Below are positions 1 to 11,994 of a stretch of 64,000 nucleotides of DNA, one piece after another; within the stretch, counting starts at the first letter, position 1; every line of letters begins with the position of its first letter. The stretch comes from Incurvaria masculella. Lineage: Eukaryota > Arthropoda > Insecta > Lepidoptera > Incurvariidae. Made by a program: the position numbers and the translations under genes. The stretch is from NCBI GenBank assembly GCA_946894095.1, contig OX335643.1, positions 12,077,036 through 12,141,035 of the forward strand. Direction: 5' to 3'. Below the pieces are notes generated by a model. It was not told where the DNA came from. It ran no database searches and was given only the letters and a program-made list of their open reading frames with translations.

Positions 1-252
1 GGGTAGAAGTAATTTTCCTAAGAGAGGTGAACGTAATATTTAGTCCTAATCACTGCTCTTTCTTCGGCTTGGCTTCAGGTGTAGGGGGGGAGAGGTGAGA
101 GGGAAGGACGTGACCTTTCGAGTTAATCGCGTGAGCTTTTGCAGGCACGCCAACCTCGCGGACGAAACATGCTAGCGCTACCTCCTCTGTTCCGTCCGGA
201 ACCCGCTTTAAGCGTGCCGCCATAACGAGGTTCTCCTCACTTCAGAGTGGTC

Positions 253-573
253 AGTCCAAGTTCTCACCTATATTGACGTTTACGGAACTTCGAAGTTACG
301 TAAAATCCTCAAATCCTATACAAGATTATATTAGATATTCTGTGGAATGACCTCGGACTTCCGATTTGTATGAAAACGGGAAGTCGGCGTATACTTCCGT
401 TTACGCCGACTTTCCGTCAACGGCGACGGTGAGTGAGCTTCCAAATCAAACTCGGACTCGCAAATGAAAGTTCGCTTAACGCCCACTGCGCGCGCTATTC
501 AATTTATCTATACATTTGAAAACGCCAGGCGATTGGTTTGGCGTAAACGGCAATTTAGGTTACAACTGAGACT
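253..573 (+). mobile_element. MITE family A (31-bp TIR), copy 1
   Basis: The copy is bounded by inverted repeats: AGTCCAAGTTCTCACC at the left and its relative GGTTACAACTGAGACT at the right. The interior carries ACTCGGACTCGCAAATG and CGCTTAACGCCCACTGCG. Three further copies lie at 38039, 56466 and 60606. No ORF is present, so the element is non-autonomous. About 320 bp long. Confidence 0.8.
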
Positions 574-589
574 AAGGGTAGGTATAATA

Positions 590-690
590 AGGCTCGGGTT
601 GGTACCATCACTTTCACTGAAATATGGCTAAAGCGGCAATAAAAATTGTCCGTGTTTTCCATCCGGCTCAATGTAAGTTCATCATCAGGT
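590..690 (+). mobile_element. SINE body fragment
   Basis: The fragment carries the shared SINE body (CGGGTTGGTACCATC, AAGCGGCAATAAAAATTGTC, GTTTTCCATCC). Head and tail are missing. It is a remnant of the tRNA/5S-headed SINE group found across this window. Confidence 0.65.
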
Positions 691-2435
691 CTTAGTTCCC
701 ATGTCGAGTGTTACGATAACCTATTGACCACAGATTAAGTGACAGTGATAAAACTGTGGTATGTATGTCCATGTTCTCACATCATCTAACCTTGCAGTAG
801 CTAAGTTGCTTACTTTGTGCGTTTGTGTACCTTTTTATCCCTTTATCCTTTAGAAAAAGGATGTTACTTTTTCTCTACCTAACCCATTCATCATCCTTAA
901 TGGCGTGACCGTAAAAATAAATCAATAAATAATTGGTACGGGTAGCTGAATAATTTGAAAATATACCAGGTTAATACAAGAACAACTCGTTTTCACTAAT
1001 AATTTCAATTTTCTCCAAGGTTTCCTGTGCACAATACGCCTATTAACCTTGAGCCACAAGTTCTGCGTAACGGCTCGAATATTTTTTCCAGTTATTCAGA
1101 CATTACTTACACGGGTCACGATTCTAGACCGTGAAATGTGTCCATTGAATAATAATAGAGAAAGGAGAACTGGCATTGACGACTGCAGGGTTGATAGATG
1201 AATCGATACTGTGTTAAGTGCATTTGCATGAATTCTTATTGTTCGTTTAATATATCCCTTTCACGATCATTCTAAGCCTGATTCTCACCAAGTGCTGATT
1301 TACTTTAGTCGATACTTAAAGGGCTTTTATTGCTAAAGTGGTGATTATCTTGTACTGGTATTGATTGCAAGCTGCTAAGAAATGCCCTTAATATGTGAAT
1401 ATATGCGATTAAGCTAATCAGCGGACAGGGAAGGCTTGGTAATAGGGTTCCGTTGGCATACTTTGGGTATGGAAAGGTACCCTTATTCTTAGAGAAGTAT
1501 TCTTAGAACTTGAAGAGGTATTAAGTAGAAATGGATATCAATTTCTTATGTCAACCTCCCTTAAATCTGTAAAAAAATAAACTAAGTCTACGCGATTTCT
1601 GCCGCGCCGCATATTATAACACTTGCGATTAAATCAGTAACTAGGGCAATTCTTGTTAACCTAGTATCGTAAAAGGCAAGAAGCAAGGTCTCACAACACT
1701 GAAGATTATTTTTCAGTTGACATGGATCTCGTACTTGAACAATAACAGTAACAAAAAAAAACAAGCCAAGTGAGTACCGAGGGAAATTTTATTTATTTAT
1801 CTACTTGTTTATCATGTAACTCTCCGTGCTCTCAGTAAAGAGTGACTTGTATGTTATGTTACACAAACCACAGTGTACCCGTTACTATGACATGAAAATA
1901 CTTTTATGTTTCCTAACGGGTGGCTGAAACAGCGTACAACTAACACTCGTGCAATGTAAAGAAAATAAAGCAATAGATATTTTAAAAACATTTACGCTTT
2001 TAGTCACAATGAGGCCATACGTTATATCTTTAAATCAACATTTTTTACAATTTACATAAATAAAAAAATAATAAATGATACATTTACCTCTATATTTCCG
2101 CTTGGAATATTTCTATGTATAACACCTTATAAAACCACCCTCTCATACATAGCAGGAAAATTATATTTGAACACCGCTTATTTTCACTTTAAACTGGATC
2201 TGATTGATAGGACAACAATACACTGCACAATTGTATTGGTAAATATTGTAATGCTTAAGGTTAATATAATATTTGTATTAATATCGTTGCACGAAGAGAC
2301 GGCTGAGTTAATCAATGTTTAAACACGTCACTTTTAGTGACCCGCATAGAGTTCCTTCCATACTGCCCACACAAAGTGACGTGTTTGATCAGACGTTGAC
2401 ATTGATTTTAATTTTTGTCCTTTCGTGCACTCGGC
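691..2435. other. AT-rich non-coding stretch
   Basis: No gene or recognisable domain is seen. A short fragment at about 1430-1480 (aggcttggtaatagggttcc) belongs to the GTCC-type repeat family D on the minus strand. The rest is unremarkable AT-rich DNA. Confidence 0.6.
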
Positions 2436-2573
2436 CCTGAGTCTAGAAAACCATTTTTAGAGCGGTTTTCGAAGCGATTTTCTTGAAGAAAAGATCTCGG
2501 AGCATAGCATTTTAATTTAAAACGAGGTTTCCCTTTGAAAAAACCTCTATAAAAGTTGTTTTCTAGAATCAGG
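2436..2573. repeat. Short palindromic MITE (family K), copy 1
   Basis: It is bounded by CCTGAGTCTAGAAAAC and GTTTTCTAGAATCAGG (16 bp, one mismatch). Inside are GCGGTTTTCGAAGCGATTTT and GAGCATAGCATTTTAATT, shared with 5290-5440. About 138 bp, no coding capacity. Confidence 0.7.
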
Positions 2574-2721
2574 ATTCCTGATTCCTAATTACAGAATTAC
2601 AGAAATAGGCCTGGCCTGGCTGTTTCCCATACAGTTATTTACACACTTTGTCCATATGGCAAAGTTGCCGCTTCTCCGTACTTTTCTCTCCAGTGACTTA
2701 AATAATGTTAAAATGAAAATA

Positions 2722-4033
2722 TTGGTTGGGGAAAAAGTTTCTTCGCATTTTTTAAGAAAATTCAAAACATTTTTTAATATGGTTTATTTACATTTAACTA
2801 AAGTATGTAGGTACCATTTTGTTCGATAACTTTTTGCCATCTTGTAGGTAGGGACATGATCCCATTGCTATAGAAATATTGGGACTTCTGATCAATATAC
2901 CGCGACAAGTGGTTTTGGCAGTCCTCTCGTGATGTTAACCTGACACTGCCTAAAGAATTCTGAAGAGACCTAAACAGGTGGAAATCTGAAGGTGCAAGGT
3001 CAGGACTATACGGCGGATGCATTAACACCTCCCAGCCAAACTCTCTCAGTTTTTGCTGAGTGGCTAAAGATGTGTGAGGTCTAGCGTTATCATGATGAAA
3101 AACCACACCCCTTCTGTTGATTAATTCCGGCCGCTTTCTCTCAACTTCTTGCTTTAATCTCATCAGTTGTTCGCAGTAGAGTTCAGAATCGATGGTCCTG
3201 CCTGGTGGTAACAGCTCATAATGAATAATGCCCTTCCAATCCCACCACACACACAGCATCACCTTGTTGCGAGTTAACCCGGGTTTCGCCACAGTCTGTG
3301 AAGCTTGACCGGCCTTTGACCACGACCTTTTTCGCACGTTCTTGTCGTACGTGATCCACTTTTCATCACCAGTTATCAGCTTCTTCAAAAATGGTTCGGT
3401 TTCATTACGTCGTAATAAAGAATCACAAATGAGTACACGGTTCATTAGGTTTCTTTCAGTGAGCTCGTGAGGTACCCAAATATCGAGCTTTTTTGTGTAC
3501 CCAGTTTTTTTCAAATGCGCCAAAACTGTTTTGTGGTCAATTCCTAGTTCTTCAGCTACGTCGTAACTACTGATATGCCGATCTTGCTCCACTTTTTCAA
3601 AAATGGCATCCATTTTATCCGTAATAGAGCGACCAGAGCGACGTGCATCTTTGACATCAAAATTTCCGGATTGAAAACGCTTAAACCAAATTTGTGCTAC
3701 TCTCACAGACACTGCACTAGGTCCATAAACATCGCAAATTTTTTTCGCGGCTTGCGTTGCATTTTTAACCGACTTCAAAAAAGGAGGAGGTTATTACCTT
3801 TTTTGTAGTAAAATTTTAAAATGTATCGAATTTCTTCATTAGATTCACTCGTTTTGACAGTACGAAAAACAAATGAGAATCACACATTTTTCTAATTTGA
3901 ATTTGGAATTATGTTCTTTAAAATTTAAACTTTCAATGATACCAAAACCAGCCAGATACAAATAGTATAGCCAAAGATATTTTATTACAAGTTCATACAT
4001 ACTATAATGCGAAAAGACTTTTTCCCCGACCTA
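2722..4033 (-). mobile_element. mariner transposon, nearly full length (1312 bp)
   Basis: The terminal inverted repeats match over about 28 bp (TTGGTTGGGGAAAAAGTTTC at the left; the reverse complement of the right end begins TAGGTCGGGGAAAAAGTCTT). A TA dinucleotide precedes the left end at 2720-2721; the right flank is mutated. Length and the single minus-strand transposase ORF fit a mariner of the irritans/cecropia/mori group. It sits about 22 kb upstream of the first eag exon seen here. Confidence 0.92.
2798..3860 (-). pseudogene. mariner transposase, D,D34D, broken near its N-terminus
   Basis: The main frame (stop codon at 2798-2800, open up to about 3766) encodes NATQAAKKICDVYG..., the HTH region, then the catalytic triad: Asp in TGDEKW, Asp in HHDNARPH, and Asp in LAPSDFHLF with exactly 34 residues between the last two, the mariner D,D34D signature. 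The expected amino terminus continues in a different frame at 3796-3860 (EEIRYILKFYYKKG). The two are separated by a 29-bp insertion (3767-3795) that shifts the frame and adds a TGA. The catalytic body has no other break. Cut-and-paste transposition is the family role; this copy probably cannot make full-length enzyme from its own start. Confidence 0.9.
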
Positions 4034-4890
4034 TTATTTATTTAAAGGTCTCAGCGGAAATTTGCAACAATTAAATGTATTGTCCACAAGATCATAAATA
4101 ATTATGCAGCCTCATATTTTACCGTATTATCAGAGGAAGATATTGTAAGCAAACATTAATTATAAAAGTAGAGAGAACACAAAATATTACTTTCGTTGAA
4201 TGAAAAATGGCTACAAACTTTGACTCCCGACATTTGTAAAGACGCTGTAGCCCTAAAATGTTCGTTTCACATTGCAACCAAATGCTGATGCTTGGCAAGT
4301 TAAATGATCGCTTCAGTAAAAGGAAAAGATATATCGCAAAAAAGATGTTCCAAGAGCATTCAGAGGACTAAAATGATATAATTCTGATTTCTATAGGATT
4401 ATAATTAAGGGTAGATATTTACCCCTTTCAGAGCTACCCTTTTGGCGATTGCACATACATATTTGGTTCAGTATCTGGCCATTTGTCATATCGAGACGTC
4501 TGTTGTAATATCGTTTTATTTTATGAGATAGGCTTTGAAATGCATTGACTAAAAATAAATATTTTTTTACGTTAGATAAGCTACTTTATTCTTCATGTAT
4601 TGATGCTGGCTTGAAATTCTTCCTTTCTTTTAAGTCCTTTGATTAGTAAATGCCTTAATGAAATAAATTAATTTTCAATACGCCGGAAGTTCATGGGGCC
4701 ATGAGTCCTGGAAGGAAGCGTCACCTGCGAAATAAAGCGCGTTGGTTAGCTTACCAAATCAAGTCGTGATGATGTCAAATACCAATTACTAACTCATTCA
4801 AATGATTTACTGCTCTGGAGCTCACAGACAGGACATGCCATCCCATATTCCATCAACATGAAGTAATTCGACAGACTCAGAGCCTATTGT
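4034..4890. other. Non-coding stretch
   Basis: AT-rich sequence after the mariner right end with no recognisable gene or repeat. Confidence 0.55.
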
Positions 4891-5180
4891 GCCAGCCCTG
4901 TAGCCCAGTGGTGCGAAGGTTTTCCGTTCGACAATGGTGAAGCAACTCTGTGCGCGGTCGGATTCTAGATAGACTGGTGTCGACCGTTGAGGCTGGCCGT
5001 GGCGTGGTTCGGAATAATTGTGTAACTGTAGAGGGAACCTTACATACAAGTTTAATTCCGCCCGGGTTACCATCGCATTGGCAGTCATTCATTTAGACAA
5101 AGCGGCTATGAAAATTGTCCGTGATTTCCATTAGTTTAATTTTACCGAGCGATTAAGGAAGTTTTGGCATGGCACCTAGC
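4891..5180 (+). mobile_element. 5S-rRNA-headed SINE, diverged
   Basis: The head contains GTAGCCCAGTGGTGCGAAGG and a degraded 5S-like stretch (GTGAAGCAACTCTGTGCG...), matching the complement of the heads at 23050-23179 and 55390-55515. The shared body follows (CCCGGGTTACCATCGCATTG, AAAATTGTCCGTG) and then GGCATGGCACC. Old copy, on the + strand. Confidence 0.7.
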
Positions 5181-5289
5181 TGAGACTGACTTGACGAACG
5201 CAATTCGGGGGCATACTCGCTCGATGTGGCTATGTTTGGATTGTGTGCCATACGACGCACGTCCAGCAGGCCTACTCCTGCAATTCCGT

Positions 5290-5440
5290 AAAGAGTCCAA
5301 AAAACCGCGGTTTTATAGCGGTTTTCAAAGCGATTTTCTTGAAGAAAATATTTCGCAGCATAGCATTTTAATTCAAACGAGGTTTCCCTTCGAAAAAATC
5401 GCTTTGAAAACCTCAATAAAAGCTATGGGGACTGCAAAAA
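5290..5440. repeat. Short palindromic MITE (family K), copy 2
   Basis: It shares GCGATTTTCTTGAAGAAAAT and AGCATAGCATTTTAATTC with 2436-2573. Internal inverted repeats pair TAGCGGTTTTCAAAGCGATT with AATCGCTTTGAAAACCTC. The TSD is unclear. Confidence 0.65.
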
Positions 5441-6312
5441 AAATTAGTTTCTTGTAGTTTCTTATCACAGTTTAACTTTATTAGATCTTAATACGTTAGG
5501 TCAAGTAAACATTTTAATTCTACTGCATCGGCTGAGCCATGTTTGCTAAACGCACATTACGTATGAGCGAAATAAGGCCCGTAACCACGCTAGCATTCGC
5601 ACAATTTCGCCGAGGGTGAACGAGACCACAGATGAGTTAATAGGTACGACCTCTTTGGTTATTAAAGCTCATTATCTGGGATATATGAATGGAAAATGAA
5701 GAAATTTGTAGTTTTCGTAGGTCTGTTGTTTGCTGTATGTATGTTTTCAGTAAAAAGTGTTTATTAAGTTTGATTTATAACTAGTTTACTTACACCCGGT
5801 TACACCACCACAAGTTATCTTTTGGTTACACCAGATAAATATGCAATGTAACCGAAAGATAACTACCGGATTTCAGGTAGCTTGAGGTGGTGAAAACAGG
5901 GGATAGTCGCTTATAACTATTCTAATTACTTGTAAATTTCATTGTAAGAACTTTTACACAGTGGAAGTTGGAAAATTAAAATGTAATAGTAGCAACACGA
6001 GATCTTCTGGGAATAATTGGTAAAGAGGAGATTTTATGTAGAAATTTTTTGCCTTTAATAAATCGATGGTTACATGACAAATATTTATCTGCTTTCGCAC
6101 ACAGGTCTTTATTACTAAGGTAACATTTCGCGGATGCAAGTAGGGTTCAAATATATTCATATCGAATTTAATTAACCACTGTTGGCCGATAAGCGGTTGT
6201 GGCACGATAATGATGTAGCGGTCTGGCCGAGCTGACCACGTAGGGTGGGGGTGAGTCGACGTGTAATAAAGGGCAGAAGTGGCGACCCAAGTCATTTGTA
6301 TAGGGGGAGCGT
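5441..6312. repeat. Non-coding stretch with one imperfect hairpin (5803-5892)
   Basis: At 5803-5892 CACCACCACAAGTTATCTTT pairs with AAAGATAACT...CTTGAGGTGGTG, the right arm holding about 16 extra bases. Probably a small foldback element. Nothing else is recognised. Confidence 0.5.
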
Positions 6313-6722
6313 ATTCTTTTTTTAAGCAACCTGACATGAATGGAAAATACTACATAACTACCCATATGATATTAGCCCGATACACCAAATTACCGAAGGA
6401 ATTAGGTGCTATGCCAGGACCCTTCGTTATGAGCACGGCTACTGGATGGAAAACACGGACAATTTTTCATTGCCGCTTGAACCATATTTTCATCCAATGC
6501 GGCGCACCAACCCGGGCGAGCTTATTCCTCCCACCTAGTAGGGGAAGGGGACCTACAGTTTTACATGGGTTCCGAACCATGGGACAGCTCTCATTCGTAA
6601 CTAAATGCACTTATCCAATTCAGAAAGAGTAAGAAAGTGGTGCATAGCCGCGGCGAGGTTTTGGATCCACAGCCTCTTGCTTGAAAGGCAGGTCCTCTAG
6701 CCCTTAGACCTCGAGCTGGGAG
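6313..6722 (-). mobile_element. tRNA-headed SINE
   Basis: Minus-strand copy: the complement of 6640-6722 is a tRNA-like head (GGTCTAAGGGCTAGAGG as A box region, TGGATCCAAAACC as B box). The body runs through ACCAACCCGGGCGAGCTT, GGAAAACACGGACAATTT and ATGCCAGGACCC. The tail is T-rich on the + strand. Confidence 0.75.
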
Positions 6723-6999
6723 TTACCAACGTAAGTGAACTCGCCGAGTGAATAGCAGGTGAACAGGCAAAAGAATGATTAAATCTAACGTTTACTAGAA
6801 TTTTGTTTCCATAATTAGTCAAACGACGTCTTATTCGGCCAAATAAACTGAAATTTACCAGTTGGCATGGTACGAAAGTCAACTAAACGTCAAATTTAAA
6901 CACTCTTTTTCCTGTTGACCTACTATTCACTTGGCGAGTTATTTACCATGATACCCCCTGTACGTATTAGTGAAAATGGAAGGTATGGTATGGTAAGTA

Positions 7000-7210
7000 T
7001 TTAGTTCGCTGACGAATTCGGGAAGATCAACATCGAATGTTCGCCTGTGAAGTTCTTACGTTTTCTTACGTTGGAAATCGAGAACAATCAGTATTGGGCG
7101 AATTCGTAAGCGAACTGACTGGCCGGCGCTACCGTCAATTTGCACTAGAAAGTGTCTAGGTTGCCGCTATACGAATGAGTTTTGGTCGCCACGTGAGTGA
7201 ACGAGTGGCA
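7000..7210 (+). mobile_element. MITE family H fragment
   Basis: It shares CATCGAATGTTCGCC, GCGAATTCGTAAGCGAACTG and GGCGCTACCGTCA with copies at 28148 and 44700. The left TIR is missing or degraded. Confidence 0.65.
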
Positions 7211-7639
7211 TTGGAAAAGGTTCAACGGGATGAAATAATGTAGCGAATTTGAAAATCCCTACGGCAGCGCAGATAATGGAAAGAAAGTCGAATTGTGTCG
7301 AAATTAGTTTCGTGGAAAAAATAAAACGAACACAGAGCGATGCAGCAAAACGTATTCGCAATCTTGTAGTTATACATATAAATGACCGTGGAAGCGTGGC
7401 TGAGGCCACAATAGCGCATGACTTACATACCGCGGCTTCGGCCAATCGATACAACCGATGTCTGCCTCTGCCTGAGATCGACTTTGCGTCTCTGATAGTG
7501 CAAAATAACAAGTTTTGCTGTCGAAACGTAACGACGAGGGGTAGTCAAAGACGATAGAGCGCCATACGGTTCTACTTTTTATGTTTTGGCGCGTCATATA
7601 CCATATGCCAGGCCCCCACGACGCCCATGGGCTTTTGAA

Positions 7640-7925
7640 TTTCAAAGGGCTGTACAAAAACCAACTCGGCTGGTCAGGTTCTGCTCCACACCATGTTTAG
7701 AGGGCCCGAGGTTGTACTTTGGGGAAAATACCTCGGCAGGGAGTCGATTCCATAGTTTACCGACCCTATACTTCAGGGATCCAGAGGATCGTCTGGTTCT
7801 TATTTTAGAAATATCGTCAGTGAGTGAGTGCATACCCTGCCTCCGTGTAGCACCGGATGTGTTTAAGAATAAAACATATAACAAAAGAGTAAAGGAGCCA
7901 ACCTTTTTTTTTTTCAAAAGATAGA
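7640..7925 (-). pseudogene. LINE C-terminal domain remnant
   Basis: The minus-strand reading KYRVGKLWNRLPAEVFSPKY matches the 'r.gkLWN.LP' motif after the RT domain of several non-LTR LINEs. There are no RT motifs around it. A similar motif on the + strand is at 11815-11870. Confidence 0.6.
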
Positions 7926-10218
7926 CGTGTGATATCCAGCCTATCTTTTGTCTTGAGTGATTTTTTGCGTTTATCGCGGTAAATGGCGTACGCCAGGACC
8001 ACACATAAGAGGTACCCGAAGTTGCCCATCACCTTTCGAACGTAACGCGAAAAAACAATGCCGGCCGGCCAGGTGCTCCTTCACACCGTGTTTAAGGAGT
8101 CCCTGAGCCACACAGCGTTTGTACGATCGCTTAGTTTGTTCTACGGTTTGCTCTGCGTAACTTGCATCCCTTATTCTTTTGATCCCTTTCTACCCTTATG
8201 GCTTTTGAGATCAAACCGTTTTTCAAAATCATTTCTCTGCTGTACCGCCAGGATATGAAACTGTCTGCCGGCGGGTGTCTTTCCTCAAATATATAGCCTG
8301 GGCGTTTTCTAACGTAATTTATACGAGCTCGATAGCTCAGCGATAGTCCGCTATCCGCTAGTTGGGTGCCTCGCTGAGCGTGGTTTCGCAAGGTGAGCTC
8401 GATTTAGTTTTCTGAGTACTTTTGGTCTCTCAGAGACCATCGGTTTTGCATTTAAAAAATCAAGTATGTACTTTGGGGGAAATACACACACACTCTACAA
8501 CACAATTTACTGCAAATGATACAGGAAATGGGTGCATTATAGTATGGTAATATTGTAAACATTGGAGAAATTAATCTTATTTTAAATTTTGATACTTAAA
8601 TATTTAAAAAAAGCAAACCTGTCAAAACTTAGTACGGGATTAGCTTACCATACAAAAACCGGTTTAGTCCGACCTTAATACGCGTACTAAAGTTATTCCG
8701 CCCACTCTGAATACGACAATATGACTTTCCACCCCAGCCTGTGAGTAGCTTCGATAATAAGGGAGGTATATAGATGTTTTTAGTCGAGGCATTTCTTTAT
8801 TTTTTTACAAAATTTTGAAAAATTTCATTCAATATTGAGAGTGAAGTGAGAAAAATTACAAGAAAAATAATTGAACGAGCGAGCGCGTGGTGCTAACGAT
8901 CTCCATTTTAACTTGGAAAAAGATGCTTTCGTATGTCTGTCTGGCTGTTCTCTACAGGTCGCAAACATGGATGTGTAAATTCTTCACCTCCATGGTCGCA
9001 AAACCAGTAACTATTTGAAATATTTCAAAATTGCGGAGCATGACCCGAGGTACGTCACTATTTGCGCCCTTTCATAAAAAAAGTATGGAAATTGGATTTC
9101 GATGACAGCTGGCACAGGACCCAAGCTATATTTTACGAACCTTAGGTCTGTGGTTTTGCCCATAGAAATAGCGCATGCTAGGTCTATGCTTTTGCCAGAC
9201 TTTATGTTCGAACATCATTTTAGAGCCAACCTTCTTTTTGGCGCACGCTTCGCTAGCCCATCGCCATCGACCGGCCACTTATGTAAATCGCGCGCGCCTA
9301 CGATCCAGGGCTGCACAGCGACGGCGTCAAGGTCGCGGGGCAGTGCGGGAAGGGGGCTGACTGATGGTTTCCGTTTCCGCGGTGGGCTATGAGTGCACGA
9401 CGCTTGCCTATTGGAGACGATTGTATCGGCTACATACCTACTGAAATTAGGTAAGGTAGGCCGTAAGCATCAGGCATTACCCTCCCCATGCCTCCCCATG
9501 CATACAAAGGAGTTAGGCAAGCTGATATTATTGACCTCGGTTTCCATATTTTCTATTTATATATTTATAGTTTCGAGTGCAGTTTCCAGTTTTTAGTTTC
9601 CTCTTTCGAATGGCATAAGCCTTAACAAACGTATTCTCGGGATATTATTATTACCTTTATTGTTCATCACAACTTTTGAGGCAACAAATGTCTGAGGGAA
9701 CATAGCTTACGGGCCATTCTTGAGTTCAAAATGGCGGCAAGAAACCGGCTAAATCCGGGCGAAATTTTGAATTTGAAACTCTAAATGTTAGAACAATACA
9801 ATTTCTAAAGGGAGTTTCTGTAGATTGAAATGCTTACCCGGCTGGGCCATAAATAATGTTCCCAGTTACTTTTACTTAGTTCAAACGCACAGAGTTGTGA
9901 ATCACTTTCGAATGTAACCAACCCTTCCGACCTTCAACGGACTTGCTAGCTTTCTAACAATGTGCCTCCGTGTTCACCTTCGAATAAACCAATCATTCTT
10001 CGGGAGGCCTAATGGAACTTCTTTCGGTCTTATTCCTACTTTTAGGTTCTGTGTGGGCTCCTGCATAAAACAATATTAAGTGCCACTTACTTGATGTTAA
10101 TGCAGAAGTAATTCTACCTACCCGAGAGGTGATTTTGAAAGCAAGCATAAGCATAGTTTTAGGAAATACTAAATAAATCATTGTCATCATTATCCCCACG
10201 AAAATCGACGATCTCCAT
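7926..10218. repeat. Non-coding stretch with short repeat fragments
   Basis: No gene is seen. 8620-8755 shares CAGTACGGGATTAGC-like and ACCGGTTTAG motifs with 25025-25115. 8982-8995 is one of four CTCACCTCCATGG-type motifs. 9160-9200 shares GCATGCTAGGTCTATG with 11465-11480. Their parent elements are not identifiable. Confidence 0.5.
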
Positions 10219-10800
10219 GATTATTTAATTATTTATTCATTAGGAGAAATCACAGAGACAGGTCCAAATAACAATTGCAGAAAAAAGACACAAAAGCAAA
10301 CAAAAGCTTCCACTACAAATTATCACAGAAGCACATTGGAATATTAACAACATATAGGAGTTAAACACAAAATAAAAATAATAAGCAATAGTATTTGAGA
10401 ATATAAAAGGTTACAAAAAAGGACAAAATATATGACACAGAAAACAAACCAGCATTTTCAATGCAACTTACGCTTCCTACAATATTTGCATATGCAATGA
10501 TTCTGGGAAAGTATAATTGTGTAAATTTTCAGGTCATCAGCAAAAAGGAGAATTTGACAATGTTTAAAGCACTTAATGATATCGTTAATAAATATTATAA
10601 ATAATAAACGCCCCAATATGGACCCCCGTGTACATCTGAAGTGATTGATACATTTTTAGAATAATAACCATTTACGACCACAGATTGGATTCGATTTTTG
10701 AGGTAAGATGTTGATGCCGTTAAAGGACAGTTTTCTGAGAAGTAAGATGTGGTCAACTTTATAAAATGCTTTCCTAAAATCAGTACAGATTGCATCAATT
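10219..10800 (-). pseudogene. Non-LTR LINE reverse transcriptase remnant
   Basis: Across shifted minus-strand frames the RT blocks are legible: DFRKAFYKVDH (about 10753-10785), GSILGRLLFIIFINDI and FADDLKIY (about 10519-10547), where the catalytic Asp pair is kept. The frames are joined by several frameshifts, so it is dead. The 3' region runs into AT-rich sequence. Clade uncertain. Confidence 0.75.
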
Positions 10801-11790
10801 TGTTATTCTTTGTACATATTATAACATAAATAGTTAATTATTGTATAATCTTAAACACTGTGTTAGTAGCAGGCATTGATTACGGGAGGAGGGACCGTAG
10901 GAGAATTACAAATTATGGGTACCAAATTATCGCTGCTGGTTTGGGTCCAGCCTTGCAGTATATTCGTAAAGTAGTTATTTTGACTGTGCTCTTTCTTTAA
11001 TTAATGTGTCCTTGCTTCGCGCTCTATTATACATAAATATATGTCACATTACTTGGAATAAGCGACGTACCTGCTTAGTACGAAAAAGTATATTTACTTG
11101 GTTTAAATCTGTTTGTGTGCTGGAATTACAGCGGTTGGACGATATTTGTAGACTATGGCATTTTGATTGCTTATCAACGTCCACATTTGGATTCTAAGCG
11201 TCGACCTGATGCGTGATCGGACGCCACATCGAGCATAAAGCCAAGTTCGCCTCCAAAAAGCTTGAAGACCTAAACAGGGTCAGCACTCCACGCCGGACCA
11301 AAAATGTATTAATGATATTTTTAAATTCAGTACATTTTATTGACAAATTGAAGTTTACGTCACAACACATAGGTTTGGGAAAGGAAAATATCAATGTATG
11401 TAGTTAGACTTAAAGTTCACATAGTTGTCGGATGCTGCCTGGTCGGATGTGCTGTGCTGCGCGCGCATGCTAGGTCTATGGTGCTGCCGGAATAGGCTCC
11501 GCCCGTATCCTGGTTAGTTGAGTCATTCAGGGACAGTGACTGTATTATGTCATCTTACGTTACCTATCTTAAAAATCCTGAACTACAACGTGCATCGAAC
11601 GGATCAACTAAGTTCTTAATCTTGGCTCCTTGAATTCCTAGAACTTGGAGAGCTTGTCAACCCCAAACGCAATAAGGTCAATTTATGTGTATTTTGTGTG
11701 CGTAACCATATTCCTTCTGTCCTCTCTCTACCGTCACTCAACACGCAACAGACAAAGAATTCACCCGTACACTATCCATGGCTCCTAGGA
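10801..11790. other. Non-coding stretch
   Basis: No gene recognised. It contains the short GCATGCTAGGTCTATG motif shared with 9173. Confidence 0.5.
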
Positions 11791-11870
11791 AAACCAACCG
11801 ATTATGTAGATCTTTTATCTATAGGGTCGGTAAACTATGGAACGAACTATCAATTCCTCCAAATTAAAGG
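11791..11870 (+). pseudogene. LINE C-terminal fragment
   Basis: A short + strand frame reads FIYRVGKLWNELSIPPN then stop, the same 'YRVGKLWN' motif as at 7640-7925. Only this block is recognisable. Confidence 0.5.
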
Positions 11871-11994
11871 GTCCTTCAAATGTAATGTAACGAAGCCCCC
11901 GACTAGCCGACATGGTTTTCGAAGGTCCCGAAAAAGGTGGAATATATTCGAAAATTCGTCGTTAAGCCTTTTGAGCCTGGGTCACTTACATTAA

